DNA from: Acorus gramineus
Taxonomy: Eukaryota > Streptophyta > Magnoliopsida > Acorales > Acoraceae
Assembly (NCBI GenBank): GCA_030737835.1
Contig: JAUJYN010000015.1
Coordinates: forward strand, 3,940,171 to 4,004,170
DNA: 64,000 nt
Direction: 5' to 3'
The notes beneath the pieces were generated by a model that worked only from the letters and a program-made list of their open reading frames with translations, did no database searches and was not told where the DNA came from. Positions 60,401 to 64,000 of the stretch are shown piece by piece. Every line of letters starts with the position of its first letter. Within the stretch, counting starts at the first letter, position 1. The position numbers and the translations under genes are program-made.

Positions 60401-63389
60401 GAGTGTGTGAGGTGTGTGTGTGGGGTGCTTTAAGTGGGCGCCCAAGCATAGTGTCCCCCCACTATTCATCATCTTCTCCACTCAAATCTCTCTCTCCTCC
60501 CTCTCTTTAAAACCTCCATATGATCTAGCTAGAGGGGTTGAAACCAAAAACCCTAAGAAGAGAAAAGATAGGTAAGAACCCGATCTACCTTCCTATGGTC
60601 TCGGATTCGAATTCCCTCATGTGTGACCCCTTCTCATGGTCTCTTTTCTCCTCTGATTTCAGCCCTCTTAGGCTGAGTTGAAGGCTTGGTGGTGGTGGCC
60701 TTGGTGGTGGTGTTTCGGTGCGCGAAGAGCACCCGATCTCCCTTCCCTTCCTCTCCTTTGGGTGAGTTTCCTTTCCTTCCATTTCTTGTCTAGAAGTATG
60801 TTTAGGTGTCTTTTTGGGGCTGAAAGATGTGTTTGGTGGTTTGGGGGCTGTTGGAGGGCTGGGAGGGGTGGTAGAGCCAGCTCGGGCAGTGCGGGCTCCT
60901 CGGCGCAGGCAGGCAGGCAGTGCGGGCTTCTTGGCGCAGGCAGGCGGGCAGGCACTGGGCGCGTGCTGCCAGGTGCGCTGGGCGCGTGCTGTCGGGCGTG
61001 CGCGCGAGCGGCGCATGCGGGTGCTGCGCAGGGGTCGCAGTACGCGGGTTGAGCGGGTGGTGTGCGGGTGCTGTGCAGGGGGCACGGTGCGCGCAGGGCG
61101 AGCGGGGAGTGCATGCGGGGCACTGTGCTGGGGCACAGTGCTGGCGGGTGTGCGCGCGGGGCGCGGCGCTAGGTTGCAGTGCGCGCGGGTGCATCCGGGG
61201 CTGGACGTGCGGTGCGCACGGGCGCGCGCGTGCATGGGCCCGAGCGTTCGGTGTGTCTGGACTCGCAGGCCGGGCGCGGCAGCGTGTCTGGGCGTGCGGG
61301 CAGGGGCTCAACAGCGTGTCTGGGCGTGCGGGCAGGGGCTCGGCAGCGTGTCCGGGCATGCGAGCAGAGGGCTCGACAATGCGTCTAGGCGCGCGAGCTA
61401 GGGCACGGCTATGCGCTCGGGGCGGGTGGCCGTGCGGACGGTTGCCCGGGGGTTCGGGTGAGTCGGGGTGCTCGGACTCGCGTGCGTACAGGCCGTATGT
61501 ACGCTTGTCCGAGTGTTGGGTATTTTTAGTGTATTTTTGTATGTATTTGTGTATTTTACTCACCGTGTTAAATACCTGTCTTGCAGATCTTGACAGACGG
61601 TCACGCGACGACCCGGGTATTGGTGAGTGGGACAATCCAACCCAGTAGGGAGGCGTTATATGCACTTGGGCGTGTACCGTCCTCCCCTGGGGCACCATAG
61701 TTTAATATTAACTTGTATAATATGTAATCTATGCAAGCATGATTAATATGTAGTATGCATGCCACCCTAGACCTTGTATGTTAGGGACTTGCACCCTTAG
61801 GATATGTGTAAGAGCCATGCATCCTGACACCATGTTTCATGCTAGGAAAGCCTCGACCTATGCATGTGTCCTATTAGTTTAATTTATTAAATTAAATGCG
61901 AACTTATGGTATTTTTGCATGCCTTAGTAAGTATTATAACCTGGTGGTTATTATATATGTTCCCCGCATCTTAGTTATGCGCCCTGGAGGAATTCTGAAG
62001 AATTCATGACATTAGTAGAGTCTCCCTTCTCTGGATTAAGGGGCCTTGCGAAGTCAGCGTTGAGACCCGGGCTAGGGTACTCCGTGTTCCTTGTTTGGTT
62101 GTCGGGATATCCTATATCGGGACCTCATGGTGCCCTCCCAAGGTTTCTTTTTCCAGTTAAGGGAATACCGCGGATCCAAGTGGATCGTATACGTGTGGAT
62201 AGGCTGTTTCTTTTCCCTTCGTTGGATCCGTATAGAGACTGCCCCAGCGTTAGACAGGCCTTCCTGACAGAGGGCTCCCATCAGTAGGCACCTCCTGATT
62301 TGGGTTCAGACTGTGCTGAATTGTGGGAGTAGACCAGGCGGCCTACGGAGTGGAGGAGAGACTATCGGTGGACCAAGGGTGATTAACAGCCTAGTCAGTC
62401 CCAATATCCTATGTCACCTATTGGAGGGTGAGGGTGAGGGTGTAGTGGGTCGGCGATGTAGCGACCCACTGGATTGTGTAGTTCCTGCCACTTTGAGGCT
62501 TTGAATAATTAATTGTGGTTAATATGAATTGTGATGCATGGGTTGTGCTATTCACTGAGCGTGTGGCTCACCCCTCGCATATATTTTTCTCCAGTGTTAT
62601 CTGAGTCGGATCAGCAGGAGGAGCTCCCCGAGGGACTTCAGCAGTAGCGGAGCAGCGCCACATTCCGCGAGTGTTAGAGGCTATCAGCATCCCTTTTTGA
62701 TTGTATGTATTGTATTCTGTGCTTGGGCACACGTTTGTATTATATTTGGATGTCATTGTATATATTGGCTCTCACAGGACAGTTGATTATGTATCGAGTC
62801 TGTAATATATCTTTGAGTTACAGATTCAGTCTTTTAGCTTCCGCTATTTGTGTATATATCATGTCAGCCTCATTATTTTCTGTGTTGTCATTGTTGATGT
62901 TCTTTAGGGTATATTATTGACCTCCTGTTTAGACTGCTGATATCATATATACACTTGCCGCGTCCCGGGGACGGCCGCCCTGGGGCGTGACAGTTATATG
63001 GGTTGGGTCGAGTTGAAGAGTTGAAGAACATTCTCCATTGTCAATCGACCTTTGCAAACAAAGAGCATTGGATGTCAATGCCAGACATGGGGTTTGTGAT
63101 AGCTTCATGTTATAAGGTCGTGATTGTGCATATATCCAAATCTCAATGTCTCACCTTTTTCCCATTAAGAGATCCACCCCCACCAATCAGCTCTCATCGG
63201 ATCCTCTCAATCGGTTATCTTCGTGGATGTCACTTAGTCGGTTTGGAGCTCAAATCAAACGCTCCACTACCTCCAGCTGCCCGAACGTGGGATCGTTTTC
63301 ATCTTGATGCGGCGAGTACATGGGTAATGCCATACGAAGATAGGATGCATCGATTCAGGGCTCTTGGAGGTACTGATGTAGCAGTGTAG
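57497..63389 (+). pseudogene. Mutator-like transposase with OTU-type C-terminus, split by solo LTR F
   Basis: Proposed exons: 57497-57508 (MGTE), 57595-57711 (KYVMSIVEDVEVSMQEEREA), 57797-59989, then 62998-63389 after the LTR. A FAR1-like N-terminal zinc-binding region (SFDNRAELIDWVKRVGRN, CERG, KKCGCPFKLRS) is followed by the MULE transposase domain with catalytic-type Asp residues in FMIDCTYKTSRY (58471) and VIITDHELGLM (58660), and CRVH. A SWIM zinc finger comes next (CGLPCAHMIA near 59290-59320), then a Lys/Arg-rich segment. The end is OTU-like: IGDGHCGFRVVASFLGM (Asp-Gly-x-Cys near 59863-59874) and a candidate catalytic His in RGCHLVGLELK (near 63231). The frame changes at the G-run 57932-57935, as if one G were missing. 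The LTR falls between codons for MYMRVL and YGLGRVEEL. Undisrupted length would be about 900 residues. It may be a transposon copy or a domesticated relative; no terminal inverted repeats were found. Confidence 0.82.
59990..62992 (+). mobile_element. Solo LTR F, TSD GTTAT
   Basis: 3003 bp, TGTTATATAT to GGGGCGTGACA, with perfect duplications GTTAT at 59985-59989 and 62993-62997. It lies in the OTU-encoding part of the MULE-OTU gene. GC block about 60890-61440; donor-like GTGAGT at 60762; acceptor-like CTTGCAG ending at 61586. No internal domain, hence a solo LTR. Confidence 0.96.
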
Positions 63390-64000
63390 ATGTTATTGAT
63401 CTTAATTAGGACACTAGCATATGTGTCCATTCAATGTATATGGTGCACACATAATACCCAAAAAGTGTAAGCTTTGGTATTGTTTGTAAGACTTACACAA
63501 ATTTTCCATTGTGAATCATTTTGTATAGGCAAATGTATAAGGGTATGTCATTTTGTATAGGCAGTGTCCACAGGAGAAGTCCACTGATTATGTAAATGTC
63601 TTGAAGCTCATTTTGTATAGACAATGTAATAGGTAGTGTAGTGGTGATGTATATCTCTTGTTAGTACCTAGCATAGAAAGTGTGAAATGATATGGGGGAA
63701 GTGTTGATGTAAATGACCATAGACAGTAAATAAAATAGTCTTATATTCTATCTTATTGTGTTCTCATTTTATACAAAATACATTGAAGTTATTGATTTTG
63801 AAAATTCACCCACAGTTATAAAATCTCCAAGTCGACAGACTAATAGTCGCCCACTAACACATCCGAACGACAGGATGGCTGTCAAGTAGATATAAAACTC
63901 ATCGACAAACCCGCTGTCGAACATTTGTTTCACAAATCTTTGGACAAAATCTCCAGGTCGACAGAATGTTCGTCGCCCACTTATACATGAGATCGACTAA
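63390..64000. other. 3' flank of the MULE-OTU gene
   Basis: AT-rich, with no gene. Three copies of TCATTTTGTATAG(G/A)CA occur near 63520, 63549 and 63608. A 35-bp motif is repeated 126 bp apart (63820-63854 and 63946-63980). This could be the subterminal region of a transposon, with its end beyond the window. Confidence 0.5.
63820..63980 (+). repeat. Spaced 35-bp direct repeat
   Basis: Both copies start AAAATCTCCA(A/G)GTCGACAGA and end TCGCCCAC, with spacing 126 bp. GTCGA-type motifs recur between them (ATCGACAAACCC, TGTCGAAC). Confidence 0.8.

Overview
The window is plant (flowering plant) nuclear DNA. It carries one intact intron-rich host gene for a chloroplast sensor kinase (CSK, 29943-37238, + strand). 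Almost everything else is transposable elements. Most of that is one family of Ty3/gypsy LTR retrotransposon of the chromodomain (Tekay-like) type, with unusually long LTRs of about 2.5-3.3 kb that start TGTTATATAT and end GGGGCGTGACA. No RNA genes and no prokaryote-type features were seen.

Layout. 1-3544: the 3' end of gypsy element A (integrase C-half, chromodomain, 3' LTR). 3545-5004: non-coding. 5005-6838 and 27317-28045: two halves of one degenerate minus-strand gene, resembling the DUF1985/Ulp1-associated genes of plant Mutator-like elements. It is split by a 20.5-kb nest of gypsy elements (6839-27316) flanked by the target-site duplication TGGAC. The nest resolves as follows: an outer solo LTR; inside it full-length element B (9413-23894); inside B's gag a reversed solo LTR C (13157-16455, TSD GGTGG); and near the outer LTR's end a second reversed solo LTR D (24161-27282, TSD CGCGT). 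28046-29942: intergenic. 29943-37238: CSK. 37239-38592: intergenic with a MITE. 38593 to about 56390: a decayed, rearranged minus-strand Ty1/copia element, itself hit by a hAT-type MITE (40666-41154, 8-bp TSD) and by full-length gypsy element E (42165-53364, TSD ATTTT). 57497-63389: a Mutator-like transposase gene (FAR1-like, MULE, SWIM) with an OTU cysteine-protease-like C-terminus, cut by solo LTR F (59990-62992, TSD GTTAT). 63390-64000: AT-rich 3' flank with short repeats.

The same gypsy family therefore appears nine times as an LTR: one terminal fragment, two full-length elements and four solo LTRs. Five of its insertions are bounded by TSDs that can be read directly (four exact, one with a single mismatch). 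All gag-pol copies carry frameshifts, mostly single-base losses in homopolymers at different places in each copy. All nine LTRs keep a splice-donor-like and a splice-acceptor-like site around a CpG-dense, GC-rich repeat block that is otherwise the fastest-changing part of the LTR. No clearly new biological system was found. The best leads are this intron-like LTR segment, the transposase-OTU fusion, and the nesting chronology.
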